A DNA stretch of 64,000 bases from Aldehydirespirator sp965116665 (GTDB taxonomy: Bacteria > Actinomycetota > Acidimicrobiia > Acidimicrobiales > Aldehydirespiratoraceae). The translations under genes were made by a program, and so were the position numbers. The stretch spans positions 3,720,001-3,784,000 of the forward strand of contig OZ220709.1 in NCBI GenBank assembly GCA_965116665.1, read 5' to 3'. Each line of letters begins with the position of its first letter. Positions within the stretch are counted from its first letter, which is position 1. This document shows, in pieces, positions 1-8,466 of the stretch. The notes below the pieces were generated by a model. It saw nothing but the letters and a program-made list of their open reading frames with translations. It searched no databases and had not been told where the DNA came from.

Positions 1-506
1 GTTCCCAGGTACACCCACGACAAGTGGTGGGCCAGACCGTCGAATTCGGGGCTGGAGCCGAACGTCAGCAGGATCTCGCCGTCGTTGAGCTGGCGGCCGG
101 TGGCCGTGCCGGAGCCGTCGGCGCCGTGGCAGGAGGCGCATGTGCTGTAGGTGGCGGCGCCGTTGTCGGCCAGCACCAGCTCGTCACTGTCGGGCGGCTC
201 GAGCATGCCCACATAGAAGATGGCCCACACGGGCAGGAACACCATCACCGATGCGGCCCAGTACGGCATCCGCTTGCGCCGGTTGGCGGCCTCGACGTAG
301 GGCGGGTCCGGTTCGGGAGGCGGAGGCGGGGCAGCCGCCGGGGTGGGGACGGGCGCGGCCGGTGCGGGCGTCGCCACGGCCGCAGGAGTGGCCGGCGGGG
401 CGTCAGCCGCGGCCGCGGGAGCGGCTTCGCCCTCTGGTGCGGTCCCGGTCAGCTCGGCACGTCGCTGGCGCGAGCGTTCGAGCAGATAATCGGGTACCTC
501 GACCAC
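1..506 (-). CDS. Membrane-anchored c-type cytochrome, 3' end cut by window
   Basis: The reading frame begins with GTG at 506, with GGAG six bases upstream, and runs off the window start, so the C-terminus is missing. The product opens VVEVPDYLLERSRQRR. A Pro/Ala-rich linker of about 50 residues follows, then one membrane helix (WAASVMVFLPVWAIFYVGML), then a heme-c attachment motif CASCHGADG. This is the arrangement of a single-heme cytochrome c domain tethered outside the membrane, as in respiratory quinol:cytochrome c or cytochrome oxidase complexes. The neighbouring soxG gene gives no functional link. Heme binding is read directly from CxxCH; the specific complex is unknown. Confidence 0.75.
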   Translation of the reverse strand, partial: MVEVPDYLLERSRQRRAELTGTAPEGEAAPAAAADAPPATPAAVATPAPAAPVPTPAAAPPPPPEPDPPYVEAANRRKRMPYWAASVMVFLPVWAIFYVGMLEPPDSDELVLADNGAATYSTCASCHGADGSGTATGRQLNDGEILLTFGSSPEFDGLAHHLSWVYLG

Positions 507-613
507 CTGAAGTCTCCATCAGCGGTTGGGGGCGGACCGGACGACGCCGGAGCGGCAAGCCCCGGCGCCATGAGGATAGGCGCTCGCGCGACGCTTGGCG
601 TCTTTCGGCACCT

Positions 614-1216
614 CTACTTCTCGCGCCGCCCCCCCATTGGGCCGGCGGAACCCACGACGAGACCGAACTCGTCGCCGGCGTCGATCAGCGCGTCGAACAG
701 GTACTGGCCGAGGGAGCGGTCGCAGAAGACCAGATATGAGGGTGTGCCGTCGACATCGTCGCGGGCGATGTCACAGGTGACCTTGGCCACCGAAGCAGAG
801 GCCACCGCGCCGTCAGGCGTCATGGGGTCCGACCAGTCGAGGCTGCACACCTTCTCGAGCATGCGGGTCGCCTCGTTCCCGGTGACCCTGAACAGCGCCC
901 GACCATGGGTCCAGTCCAGGCACGAGACGAAGTCCGAGGAGTCCGACTCCTCGAGGCCTTCGACCGCTTCGGCCACCGCGCCGGCGGTGCCCAGCACGAT
1001 CCACTCGCCCGGCCTGGAACCCAGCACAGTGGCTCCGCCCTCGGCGACCCTCGACGAGCCGAACGGCGCACCGAGCCTCCCCGCGGCGGCGCTGCCAGGC
1101 GAGCCCCGGACCAGCCACTTGGTGGTGGCACTGATGTCGGTCAGCAGCAGATCGCCGGATCCGACGGTCTTGTAGCTCCGCACCACCGGGCTCTCGAAGG
1201 TGAGCTGATCAGCCAC
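614..1216 (-). CDS. soxG: Sarcosine oxidase gamma subunit family protein
   Basis: This is the last gene of the soxBDAG set, about 200 residues. The preferred GTG start at 1216 overlaps the soxA stop by 8 bases and has GGGGAG seven bases upstream. A longer start at 1249 is possible. The protein has the folate-binding-like fold expected of the small gamma subunit (segments LVRGSPGSAAAGRLG, WTHGRALFRVTG and FDALIDAGDEFGL). In the heterotetrameric enzyme gamma helps shape the folate/FMN interface at the membrane-free cytoplasmic complex. Identification rests on these segments plus position; gamma subunits are the least conserved of the four. Confidence 0.8.
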   Translation of the reverse strand: MADQLTFESPVVRSYKTVGSGDLLLTDISATTKWLVRGSPGSAAAGRLGAPFGSSRVAEGGATVLGSRPGEWIVLGTAGAVAEAVEGLEESDSSDFVSCLDWTHGRALFRVTGNEATRMLEKVCSLDWSDPMTPDGAVASASVAKVTCDIARDDVDGTPSYLVFCDRSLGQYLFDALIDAGDEFGLVVGSAGPMGGRREK

Positions 1217-4058
1217 GGAGACGCTCCCCGGCCGGGTCGAAGTGGGCATGGTGGTCCATCACGGTGGCGCTGATGCGCTGACCTGAGGCGAGCAGCACAG
1301 TCACCTCGGTCCCGCCCGCGGCCAGCTCCGGCTCGACCTGCCCGAGGCAGATCGATCGGCCCAGGGTGGGCGACATCCGCGACGACGTGATCCGGCCCAG
1401 GATCTCGTTGGTCTCGCCCCGAACGATCTGGGCTGCTTCCTCGGGGACGATGCTGGGGTCGTCGGGCTGGATGGCCACGATCATCAGCAGCTGCCGGTCG
1501 GCGGCCCACGCCAGCTCGGGCATGCCCGCGAAGTCGTCCTTGTCCAGCTTGATCAGCGGGCTCAGGCCGGTACTAGGCGCCAGCGTCAGGCCGTCGGTGT
1601 CCTGGCTGACGATGAAATGGCCCTTCTCGAGGCGCATGATGCGCTGGCCCTCCAGGCCGAAGGGCCCGACCCCGAGGTCGGCTCCGGCCTCCATCAGGGC
1701 CTCCCACACGTGCAGGCCGTGGCCTGCGGGAACATGCAACTCGAAGGACAGCTCGCCGGTGAAGCCGATGCGCCACATGAAGCATCCGGCCACGCCGGCC
1801 ACGGTGGCCGTGCGGACCTCCATGTAGGCGAAGGCCTCCGGTGACAGGTCGACGCCTTCGACCACCCGGCTGACCAGCTCGCGGGACTTGGGCCCGGCTA
1901 CGTTGATGCTGGCGTACGCGGTGGTGACCGGGGTGACATGGACCCGCCAGTCCGGGCGCTCGGTCTGCAGCCAGTTCTCCACCCACTCCCACACGCCGGC
2001 CGCGCCCGAGCTGGTGGTGGTCATCAGGTAGTGGTCCTCGCCGAGGCGTCCGGTCACGCCGTCGTCGAGTACTACGCCGTCCTCGGCACACATCATCCCG
2101 TAGCGGACCTTGCCGACCGGCAGTTTCGACCACTTGTTGGTGTAGAGCAGGTTGAGCAGCTTGGGAATGTCCGGGCCGCGAAGGTCCAGCTTCCCCAGCG
2201 GGGTGACATCGATGAGTCCGACGTTGGTGCGCACGTTGCGCACCTCCGCGGCAGGGTCGCCGTAGTGGTCGGGGCGGACCCACTGGCCGGCGAGGATGGT
2301 GCGCACGCCGTTGGCCTCGTGCCACGGGTGGATGGATGACACCCGAACCGGCTCGAACACCCGCCCGGCGAGAGCGCCCAGCGTGAGGGGGGCGTAGGGC
2401 GGCCGCCACACGGTGGTGCCGACCTGCGCGATGGTCTCGCCCCGGGCCTCGGCGATGGCGGCCACGGTGTTGACCGTCTCGAGCTTGCCTTGGGCCGACC
2501 CCATGGTGGCGGTGGTGTAGCGCTTGGCCAGCTCCACCGAGTCGTAGCCCTCCCGGGCCGCAGCGACGAGGTCCTTGGATCCGACGTCCTCGGAGAAGTC
2601 GATGACGCCGTGGGTGTCGGACCGGTACAGCTCCGGATGGTGGTTCCGTCGCAGGGGCACCCGCAGGTCAGCCGCCCAGGCCGGCTCGTCGCCGGTGACG
2701 GGGAGGGCCCGGGCGGTGCGGGCCTGGTAGCGGTGAGCCACCGCCGCGGCTCGCTGGACGGCCAGTTGGCCGGTGGCCGCGCCGTGGGCCCGCAGCTCGT
2801 CGAGGCTGCCGTCGCCGGCGAGACCACCGGTGGCCAGCACGTTGCCGGGCGGGTCCGACGGGAAGAACCGGGCCGCGTCAGGGTCGTAGACGGGCCGGTC
2901 GCCGGCCATGTTGAGCAGCGAGGTGGGGGCGGTCCAGCCCGCGGCCACCACCAGCAGGTCGGCCTCGGTGCGAGTCCCGCCGGCCAGTACCGCCTCCAAT
3001 GCCTTGGCCGGGCCCTGGGCGGCGCTGACGCGCCGGCCGTCGCGCCCGTCGATGACCGCGGCCACCTCGACGCCGACCCGGTCGAGATCGGCTGCGGCCG
3101 CGTCGCCGTCGGAGTTGGCGCTGAACACGACGGCCCGCTCACCCGGCTTGACTCCCCACAGGTTGATCAGGCGTCGGGCTGCGCCCGAAGTGATGACGCC
3201 GGGACGGTCGTTGCCCGCGAACACGTAGGGCCTCTCGATGAGACCGGGCGCCACCACCAGCACCTTGGCCCGGGCCTTGATGAGGCGCTCGACTGCGATC
3301 GGGTGGTTGCGCTGCACGATCCCGACCCAGTTGTCCTCGTAGCGGCCGGTCACGGTGGAGTCGGTCAGCACCTCCACATCGGAGGCGTCGAGGGCGGCCC
3401 GCAGGTCGGCCAGGGCGGTTCGGGCCGACCCGTCGCTGCTGTAGCGCAGGTGACCGCCGACGGCGTGCTCGTGCTCCACGAGCATCACCCGGGCACCGGC
3501 CGCGGCTGCTGCCAGGGCAGCTTCGATGCCGGCCGGTCCGGCCCCGGCCACCACGACGTCTGGATGGCTGTAGCGCTTGTCGTGGTAGCGGTGGGGGGTG
3601 TCGGGATCGACCTTGCCGCCGGGCGCGAAGGTGGCCAGGACTCGTTCATACGCGGGCCACAGCTTCTGGGGGCGCATGAACGTCTTGTAGTAGAAGCCGG
3701 CGGTGAGGAATCGCGAGACCAAGCCGTTGGCGGCCTTGACGTCATGGCGCAGCGAGGGCCACACGTTCTGGGCCCGCACGTCCATGCCGGCGGACAGCAG
3801 GCGGTGGCCGGCCCGCACGTTGGGGTCGTCGCCGACCTGCACCAGCAGGTTGGGGTCCCAGTAGTCGGCGGTGAGGATGCCGCGGGGCCGGTGGTACTTC
3901 ATGGAGCGGGAGAACACGTGCTCGCCCGCAGCGGCCAGCGCCGAGGCGATGGTGTCACCCTCGAAGCCGCTGAAGCGCTTGCCGTTCCAGCGGAACCGCC
4001 GCGCCGTCGAGCGGTCGATCACCTCGATGGGCTGGGGCTCCAGCCGGCTCATGGTCAT
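1209..4058 (-). CDS. soxA: Sarcosine oxidase alpha subunit
   Basis: 949 residues, the normal length for the large subunit of heterotetrameric sarcosine oxidase, which turns sarcosine and tetrahydrofolate into glycine, 5,10-methylene-THF and H2O2. An N-terminal ferredoxin-like region (about 15-100, with FSRSMKYHRPRG) is followed by a dinucleotide-binding segment DVVVAGAGPAGIEAA (about residue 168). The C-terminal 400 residues resemble the aminomethyltransferase (GCV_T) fold that binds folate (for example IGFTGELSFELHVP). The N-terminal region lacks a clear four-cysteine 2Fe-2S set, as is usual for SoxA. Two near-adjacent ATG codons begin the frame. The gene sits 31 bases after soxD and overlaps soxG. 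Its role is in catabolism of sarcosine, probably from betaine or creatine. Confidence 0.96.
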   Translation of the reverse strand: MTMSRLEPQPIEVIDRSTARRFRWNGKRFSGFEGDTIASALAAAGEHVFSRSMKYHRPRGILTADYWDPNLLVQVGDDPNVRAGHRLLSAGMDVRAQNVWPSLRHDVKAANGLVSRFLTAGFYYKTFMRPQKLWPAYERVLATFAPGGKVDPDTPHRYHDKRYSHPDVVVAGAGPAGIEAALAAAAAGARVMLVEHEHAVGGHLRYSSDGSARTALADLRAALDASDVEVLTDSTVTGRYEDNWVGIVQRNHPIAVERLIKARAKVLVVAPGLIERPYVFAGNDRPGVITSGAARRLINLWGVKPGERAVVFSANSDGDAAAADLDRVGVEVAAVIDGRDGRRVSAAQGPAKALEAVLAGGTRTEADLLVVAAGWTAPTSLLNMAGDRPVYDPDAARFFPSDPPGNVLATGGLAGDGSLDELRAHGAATGQLAVQRAAAVAHRYQARTARALPVTGDEPAWAADLRVPLRRNHHPELYRSDTHGVIDFSEDVGSKDLVAAAREGYDSVELAKRYTTATMGSAQGKLETVNTVAAIAEARGETIAQVGTTVWRPPYAPLTLGALAGRVFEPVRVSSIHPWHEANGVRTILAGQWVRPDHYGDPAAEVRNVRTNVGLIDVTPLGKLDLRGPDIPKLLNLLYTNKWSKLPVGKVRYGMMCAEDGVVLDDGVTGRLGEDHYLMTTTSSGAAGVWEWVENWLQTERPDWRVHVTPVTTAYASINVAGPKSRELVSRVVEGVDLSPEAFAYMEVRTATVAGVAGCFMWRIGFTGELSFELHVPAGHGLHVWEALMEAGADLGVGPFGLEGQRIMRLEKGHFIVSQDTDGLTLAPSTGLSPLIKLDKDDFAGMPELAWAADRQLLMIVAIQPDDPSIVPEEAAQIVRGETNEILGRITSSRMSPTLGRSICLGQVEPELAAGGTEVTVLLASGQRISATVMDHHAHFDPAGERLRG

Positions 4059-4089
4059 GGAGTGCGCTCCCGTGAAGCCTGCGCCGCGC

Positions 4090-4362
4090 TCATGCCTTGG
4101 CCCCCCGCTTGTCGCCGGGTTGGGGCGGATCGCGGAACTCGTTGGTCGCCGTGTTGCGCTCCAGCGTGAACCAGCGGCGACACCCGGACCGGCAGTACCA
4201 GGTCTCTCGCAGCCACCCGGCCGGGTTGTCGCGCAGGTAGAGATAGCCCCGCCACTGCAGGGGGGTAGCAGTGGCGGGGTCGGGGCGAGATTGAGACTCG
4301 CCGCCGTACCGCAGGTCCGCTGAATTCCGCGGTCCGCAGTTCGGACAGGGCACCAGCAGCAT
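4090..4362 (-). CDS. soxD: Sarcosine oxidase delta subunit
   Basis: 90 residues starting MLLVPCPNCGPRN. The ATG at 4362 overlaps the soxB stop in an ATGA, so translation is likely coupled. Zinc-type cysteines are visible: CPNC at the N-terminus and CRSGC near residue 65, followed by RRWF. This fits the small Zn-binding delta subunit that stabilises the alpha-beta core. The segment GYLYLRDNPAGW is typical of the family. The gene lies between soxB and soxA, the usual order. Confidence 0.92.
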   Translation of the reverse strand: MLLVPCPNCGPRNSADLRYGGESQSRPDPATATPLQWRGYLYLRDNPAGWLRETWYCRSGCRRWFTLERNTATNEFRDPPQPGDKRGAKA

Positions 4363-5675
4363 CAGTGCCCCACGGCCGCCGCGCCCTTCTCGCCCACCAG
4401 CACGCCGTCGTCGAAGCGGCTGAGGGCGAAGGGCGCGATGAGTTCGGGGGTGTTGCCGGTGGCGACCGCGGCGGCCATCTGCTCGCCCGAGACCGGGCCG
4501 GCCTTGAAACCGTAGGTCCCCCAGCCGACGTCCACCAGGAAGCCGTCCACCGGCGTGAAGCCCATCACCGGTGAGTAGTCGGGGGTCATGTCGCACAGGC
4601 CGGACCACTGCCGCAGCAGCCGCATCCGCGAGACGGACGGCATCAGCTCCAGGACGTGGCCAGCCAACTCCTCGGTGAACTCGAGGGAGCCCCGGATCGA
4701 GTAGGTGGCCACCGGATCGACGGAGGCTCCGAAGACGAGCTCGCCCCGGTCGGTCTGGCTCACGTACACGTGCAGCGATCCCGACACGACCACCGTTGGC
4801 AGGAACACCTTGACCGGCTCGGTCACCGCGGCCTGCAGCGGGTGGGTGGTTATGGGCAGGCGCACGCCGGCCATGGCCGATATCAGCGAGGCCCAGCCCG
4901 CGGTGCAGTTCACGACGACGGGAGTGGAGATGTCGCCCCGGTTGGTGCGCACGCCGGTGACCCTCCCGCCGGCGCCCTTACCGTCAGGACCGTCGCCGCC
5001 CTCGCACAGGATGTCGAATACCTCGGTCTTCTGGTGCATCTCCACACCCATGTGGTCCGCGGCCCGGGCGTAGCCCCATACGACGGCGTCGTGGCGGATG
5101 ATCCCGCCGGGAGGGTGGTACAGAGCGCCCAGGATGGGGTATCGGGGATGGTCGGAGGTGTCGAGACTGGGAGCGATCTTCTTTATCTCGTCGGGGCCGA
5201 TGACGCTGGAGTTGACGCCCTGGAGCTTGTTGACCTCGGCCCTCCAATGCATGGTGCGAAGCGCGCCGTCGGTGTGGGCCAGCGTCAGGTGGCCCCGCTC
5301 GCTGAACATCACATTGATGTTCAGGTCCGTCGCCATGGTGTTGTAGAGCTGCAGCGACCGGTCGTAGAAGGCCACGCCGGCCGGGGTGAGGTAGTTGGAC
5401 CGCACGATGGCGGTGTTGCGGCCAGATCCGCCGCTGCCCAGGTAGGCCTTGTCAACCACGGCGACATTGGTGATTCCGTGGTTGCGGGCCAGGTAGTAGG
5501 CGGTGGCCAGACCATGGACGCCGCCACCGACCACCACCGCGTCGTAGGAGCTCTTCAGCTCGCTGTCTCGCCAGACCCGGGGCCAGGTTTCGCCTCGCAT
5601 GCCCCGCCAGGCCAGCGCGGCTGCTGAGTACCTGGGCGGCCGGCGCCGCATCCCCCGCGTGATTCCCCTCATCAC
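4362..5675 (-). CDS. soxB: Sarcosine oxidase beta subunit
   Basis: 437 residues. After an N-terminal YSAAALAWRGMRG segment, the FAD/NAD-binding Rossmann motif YDAVVVGGGVHGLATAYYL appears near residue 43, followed by GSGGSGRNTAIVRSNYL, the region that carries the covalent flavin in this family. The C-terminus has GWGTYGFKAGPVSGE. Beta carries the FAD at which sarcosine is oxidised and the covalent FMN shared with alpha. This is the first gene of the operon, read leftward. The short spacer to the divergent LysR gene contains a 17-bp inverted repeat. The exact start among three N-terminal Met codons is uncertain. Confidence 0.95.
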   Translation of the reverse strand: MMRGITRGMRRRPPRYSAAALAWRGMRGETWPRVWRDSELKSSYDAVVVGGGVHGLATAYYLARNHGITNVAVVDKAYLGSGGSGRNTAIVRSNYLTPAGVAFYDRSLQLYNTMATDLNINVMFSERGHLTLAHTDGALRTMHWRAEVNKLQGVNSSVIGPDEIKKIAPSLDTSDHPRYPILGALYHPPGGIIRHDAVVWGYARAADHMGVEMHQKTEVFDILCEGGDGPDGKGAGGRVTGVRTNRGDISTPVVVNCTAGWASLISAMAGVRLPITTHPLQAAVTEPVKVFLPTVVVSGSLHVYVSQTDRGELVFGASVDPVATYSIRGSLEFTEELAGHVLELMPSVSRMRLLRQWSGLCDMTPDYSPVMGFTPVDGFLVDVGWGTYGFKAGPVSGEQMAAAVATGNTPELIAPFALSRFDDGVLVGEKGAAAVGH

Positions 5676-5712
5676 CCGTGAACCATACGGGGATTAGTCG
5701 GAGACAGGAAGT

Positions 5713-5729
5713 ATCAATATCGGATTGAT
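5713..5729. promoter_or_regulatory. Inverted repeat in soxB-lysR spacer, probable LysR operator
   Basis: ATCAATATCGGATTGAT is a perfect 6-5-6 inverted repeat lying between the divergent soxB and LysR genes. Just to its right, 5745-5750 reads TATAAT on the minus strand, a good -10 box for soxB, though no convincing -35 is visible. A single dyad between divergent genes is where LysR proteins usually bind to control both themselves and the neighbour. The operator assignment is inference. Confidence 0.55.
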
Positions 5730-5755
5730 TCAGATGTGTTCGATATTATACCCTC

Positions 5756-6643
5756 ACGAACCTCCAGCGTCTGCGCTACTTCGTGGCCGTAGCCGATGAA
5801 CTCCACTTCGGCCGGGCGGCCGAGCGGCTCAACATGTCCCAGCCACCGTTGAGCCAGCAGATCCGGCTGCTGGAGCGCGAGCTGGACACGGCGCTGTTCG
5901 ACCGCAGCACCCGGAGAGTGACCCTCACCGACGCCGGCGCCTTCCTCTACCCCGAGGCGGTCCGGCTGCTGTCCGCCGCCGACGGCGTCGACCGGCTGAT
6001 GGACCAGCACCGCCACGGGCAAGCCGGCACCCTGCGAGTGGGGTTCGTGGACTCCGCCGCCTATGAGGTGATGCCCCGGGTGCTCAGCGAGTACCGGCGC
6101 CGCTGGCCGCGGGTGGGCTACGAGCTGCACTCGATGAGTTCCGACGAACAGGTCCAGGCCCTGAGTACCGGCCGGATCGACTTGGGCATCGGCCGGGCCG
6201 CAGCCGACTCCCGCAACGTCGAGGCGACGCTGGTAATGCACGAACCGCTGCTCGTGGCGGCCGGCGCGGCCAACCGGATGGCCGCCGCGGCGGCAGCCCG
6301 GCTGCGGGATCTCGCCGACGAGCCGATCATCGGGTTCGACCGCAGCGTCTCACCCAGCCTGCATGCCGTTCTGGCCTCGATGCTCGCCGAGGAGGGTGTC
6401 ACTTACGACCCGATCATCGAGGCCACCGAGTACGCCACCATCCTCGGCTTCGTGGCTGCCGGCGAGGGTGTGGCCATCGTCCCGTCCAGCGTGCAGACCT
6501 TCCGTCCTCCCGGCCTTCGCTACCTCCAACTGCGCGACGAGCGGGCCGCGGTACCGCTGCTGCTGCTCACCCGAGCAGGCGAGCCCGCACCCCTGGTAGC
6601 CCAGGCCCTAGACGTAGTCGCCGAACTCTACTCCGCGACCTGA
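5756..6643 (+). CDS. LysR-family transcriptional regulator, start codon unclear
   Basis: The product has an N-terminal winged helix (LRYFVAVADELHFGRAAERL, then MSQPPLSQQIRLLE) and a C-terminal LysR substrate-binding domain, about 295 residues. Conserved family sequence (NLQRLRYF) begins at 5759, directly after codon ACG at 5756, exactly where Met is expected. No ATG, GTG or TTG precedes it in frame back to a TGA at 5726. The first canonical start, GTG 5783, would remove half of the first helix. TATTAT lies at 5744-5749, about 7 bases upstream, so a leaderless transcript is conceivable. It is divergent from soxBDAG and likely their regulator. Function is confident, start is not. Confidence 0.85.
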   Translation, partial: TNLQRLRYFVAVADELHFGRAAERLNMSQPPLSQQIRLLERELDTALFDRSTRRVTLTDAGAFLYPEAVRLLSAADGVDRLMDQHRHGQAGTLRVGFVDSAAYEVMPRVLSEYRRRWPRVGYELHSMSSDEQVQALSTGRIDLGIGRAAADSRNVEATLVMHEPLLVAAGAANRMAAAAAARLRDLADEPIIGFDRSVSPSLHAVLASMLAEEGVTYDPIIEATEYATILGFVAAGEGVAIVPSSVQTFRPPGLRYLQLRDERAAVPLLLLTRAGEPAPLVAQALDVVAELYSAT

Positions 6644-6648
6644 ATGCC

Positions 6649-7074
6649 CTATTCGCAGATGACGAGGGGGAGGTCGCGGTCGGTGCGAGCTTGGTAGTCG
6701 TCGTAGTCGGGCCACTGGCTCACCGCTAGGGGCCAGAGCTCGGCCTTCTCGTGCGGTGTGGCCGTGCGAGCGGTCAGCCGGTGCAATGCTCCCCGGTCCT
6801 GGATAGTCACATCGGGGTGGGCGACCAGGTTCAGATACCAGTTCGGGTGCTGGGGCGCTCCCCCCATCGAGGCCACCAGCAGGTAGCGGTCCCCGTAACG
6901 GATCCGAATGAGCGGAGTGCGGCGCAGGCTGCCCGTCTTGCGTCCCCTGGTGGTGAGAATCACGCACTGGGCGCCCTCCCACTCGAAGCCGTCGGCCCCG
7001 TCGCTCGCCAGGTAGCGGTCGACATGGTCGGCGATCGGCTTCCAAGGGCTCGGCTCGTATCTCCCAGCGGTCAC
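6649..7074 (-). CDS. F420-dependent nitroreductase (Ddn) family protein
   Basis: 141 residues. The family pattern is clear: CVILTTRGRKTGSLRRTPL, then DRYLLVASMGGAPQHPNWYLNL and VTIQDRG. Proteins of this split-barrel family bind deazaflavin F420 and reduce quinones or nitro compounds in Actinobacteria. The N-terminus is soluble with no signal peptide. The gene is 37 bases downstream of the amidohydrolase and probably the last gene of that leftward run. The physiological substrate cannot be told from sequence. Confidence 0.85.
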   Translation of the reverse strand: MTAGRYEPSPWKPIADHVDRYLASDGADGFEWEGAQCVILTTRGRKTGSLRRTPLIRIRYGDRYLLVASMGGAPQHPNWYLNLVAHPDVTIQDRGALHRLTARTATPHEKAELWPLAVSQWPDYDDYQARTDRDLPLVICE

Positions 7075-7111
7075 AGCAGCGACGCTAGCCCCCGACAGCC
7101 CGCAGACAGAC

Positions 7112-8404
7112 TCAGTACTGGAGTTCGCAGCCGTACTCGTCTATCCACCAGCGGGCGGTGCGTCTGGCGTCGGGCGGGGTTCGCAGGCCGGGATCCTGGT
7201 GGAGCTGCTCGGGAGTGGGGCCGATCCGCCCGGCGATCTCGGTGAGGGAGTCGAGGTCGAGGTCGTAGCACTCCACCGCGTTGAGGCCGAGCAGGAGGCG
7301 GGTGTCCTCGATGGACACGTCGCGGAAGTCGCTCTCGAGGCGCCTGGCCGTATGGGGCCACGAGCCCTCGGGGTGGGGGTAATCGGTCCCCCACATCAGG
7401 GCGTCGATCCCGTTGACGTGACGGCGGCGGATCTCCTCCTTACTCATCGTGGAGGCCCCGATGAACACACTGGTGCCGAAATACTCTGACGGCAGGCGCG
7501 AGATCAGGCCCTTCATGCGGGAGCCCAGCTTCTTGATCTTGTTGCTGGCCCCGAAGTTCACGTCGCTCTTCCACAGCAGGTCGGCGATCCAGTACGAGCC
7601 GCACTCGACCACCGAGTACCGCAGTCCACCGAACTGGTCGAACTTGCCCGAGAACAGCAGCTGCCACAGCGCCCGGTGGGTCCAGAACGGCACCTCCGAG
7701 ACGTACATGGCCACGTTCTCGCCGTACGACGGGAAGTCGGCCTCGCCGGAGTGGGTGTGCACCACCAGGCCGGTCTCGGCGCAGGCCGCCCAGATCCGGT
7801 CGTAGTGGTCGGACCCGTAGGGCGGGAAGCCGTGCCACATCGTCGGGATCATGATCCCCTTGATGCCCGGCTTGCCGGCCAGCCACTCGATCTCGGCCAC
7901 CGACTCGTCGATGTCGTGGGTGATCGGCACCAGGCCCACGCCAGCCCGGCGGGGCGGGTTGGTGGCGCAGAAGTCGACCAGCCAGCGATTGTGGGCCCGG
8001 GCGCCGCCGAAGGCCTGGCGGGGGTCGGTGATCTGACCCGCGGCCAGCCCGGCGCCGAACGGGGGCGACTCCTGGCCGGTGACCGCGTCGCCGTCGGCGA
8101 AGATCACCTCGCCGGCGATGCCGTCGGCGTCGAGCTCCTTGTCGCGCACCTCGGGGTCGTAGGCGCCCCGCAGGCCCTCGAAGTTCTCGCCCTCCCACTC
8201 GGCCAGGTACTCGGCGTTGACCTCCTCCTGGACCCGCCGGTGCTCATGGCGCTCAGCCACGTAGACGTCGAACTCGTCGTGCAGCGCCGAGTCGAGGTAC
8301 GGGCGGTACTCCTCGCACTGGAGCCCGGCGTGGGTGTCGCTCGACACGATCACATAGGGGGCGTTCGACGTGTCGACGCCCTCGGTGGGGTTGGCAAAGC
8401 TCAT
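7112..8404 (-). CDS. Amidohydrolase family (ACMSD-type) metal-dependent hydrolase
   Basis: 430 residues. The start at 8404 is set by GGAGGTG eight bases upstream. An open frame extends further but is a shadow of the next gene. Metal-binding signatures of the TIM-barrel amidohydrolase_2 group are present: VSSDTHAG near residue 20, VVHTHSGEAD near the middle, and MWGTDYPHPEGSWP toward the C-terminus with the catalytic Asp. Relatives decarboxylate or hydrolyse carboxylated rings and lactones. It follows the molybdenum oxidoreductase by 62 bases. The substrate is unknown. Confidence 0.85.
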   Translation of the reverse strand: MSFANPTEGVDTSNAPYVIVSSDTHAGLQCEEYRPYLDSALHDEFDVYVAERHEHRRVQEEVNAEYLAEWEGENFEGLRGAYDPEVRDKELDADGIAGEVIFADGDAVTGQESPPFGAGLAAGQITDPRQAFGGARAHNRWLVDFCATNPPRRAGVGLVPITHDIDESVAEIEWLAGKPGIKGIMIPTMWHGFPPYGSDHYDRIWAACAETGLVVHTHSGEADFPSYGENVAMYVSEVPFWTHRALWQLLFSGKFDQFGGLRYSVVECGSYWIADLLWKSDVNFGASNKIKKLGSRMKGLISRLPSEYFGTSVFIGASTMSKEEIRRRHVNGIDALMWGTDYPHPEGSWPHTARRLESDFRDVSIEDTRLLLGLNAVECYDLDLDSLTEIAGRIGPTPEQLHQDPGLRTPPDARRTARWWIDEYGCELQY

Positions 8405-8466
8405 CAGCGGCACCTCCATGCATCCTCGCCGCGGGCCGCCAACTGTACCCGGCAATCGAGGAGGGT

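Noticed and set aside
2490..4169. 559-codon plus-strand frame opposite soxA
   Set aside because: Shadow of soxA; His/Val/Gly-rich composition with no family motifs.
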